From assembly GCA_030425045.1 (NCBI GenBank), contig JAUHVL010000008.1:62001-126000 (forward strand): a stretch of DNA of 64,000 nt, written 5' to 3'. The DNA comes from a bacterium (GTDB lineage: Bacteria > Bdellovibrionota > Bacteriovoracia > Bacteriovoracales > Bacteriovoracaceae). Positions 64,000 through 64,000 of the stretch are shown here, one piece after another; positions within the stretch are counted from its first letter, which is position 1, and every line of letters starts with the position of its first letter. Under the pieces are notes generated by a model that had not been told where the DNA came from, did not search any database, and saw only the letters and a program-made list of their open reading frames with translations. A program made the position numbers and the translations under genes.

Positions 64000-64000
64000 T

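Overview
The window looks like a chromosome segment of a low-GC, Gram-negative predatory-type bacterium. Best guess (inference): Bdellovibrionota, order Bacteriovoracales, close to Halobacteriovorax/Bacteriovorax. Reasons: AT-rich coding sequence, many Cys-anchored lipoproteins and secreted hydrolases, a TonB-dependent receptor (so an outer membrane), a large soluble chemosensory cluster, and glycolysis genes in the order gap-pgk-tpiA. I saw no rRNA, convincing tRNA, IS transposase, prophage or CRISPR array.

Layout. 1-5248 (minus): three-gene secreted operon with an unknown lipoprotein, a metzincin-type metalloprotease lipoprotein and a truncated outer-surface protein. 5449-10109: secreted protein, AI-2E-family permease, SDR, subtilase, DUF374 acyltransferase. 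10101-12391 (minus): BolA and a DEAD-box helicase fused to a Jag/KhpB-like RNA-binding tail. 12502-25293 (minus): eleven-gene chemosensory cluster (Hpt, HD-domain protein, two hybrid CheA kinases, CheW, soluble MCP with an in-frame stop, CheB, unknown, CheY, CheR, receiver-like protein). 25402-26797 (minus): thioredoxin-like 2Fe-2S protein and a PilZ/FliG-C fusion. 26847-30498: a multi-hairpin region, membrane-anchored HNH protein, MepA-like endopeptidase, REC-DHp regulator, a sigma-54-promoted small secreted protein, and a lipoprotein. 30462-32917: manA, Lon-N protein, polyprenol-kinase-like protein. 33072-38249 (plus): MinD-like ATPase, J/RodZ-HTH fusion, RluD-like, PgeF, VKOR-DsbA fusion, TatD. 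38253-38576: a 324-bp inverted-repeat-bounded element. 38628-44197: OsmC-YcaO fusion and a CEMIP/TMEM2-like G8 protein. 44194-48797: MscS channel, TolB/M28/PDZ lipoprotein, small secreted protein. 48875-52546: TonB receptor plus HmuY-like lipoprotein (probable haem acquisition). 52547-54338 (minus): Gre-like factor, DUF2288, hydrolase-like protein without its nucleophile. 54492-57908: gap, pgk, tpiA, MAPEG protein. 57990-62338: a cytochrome P450 with a lipoprotein signal followed by a RoxA-like di-haem cytochrome c lipoprotein. 62357-63999: secreted EEP nuclease and secG.

Working together. The che cluster plus the neighbouring PilZ-FliG fusion suggests a two-kinase phosphorelay with c-di-GMP input on motility or another output; the MCP has no membrane segment, so the signal is probably intracellular. 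The secreted proteases, MepA, nuclease, G8 protein and haem pair fit a prey- or polymer-degrading lifestyle.

The most unusual items are the exported P450/di-haem pair, the PilZ-FliG fusion, the helicase-Jag fusion, the interrupted MCP, the 324-bp foldback element and the multi-hairpin region before the HNH gene. All functions are read from motifs and family knowledge; nothing was searched or computed.
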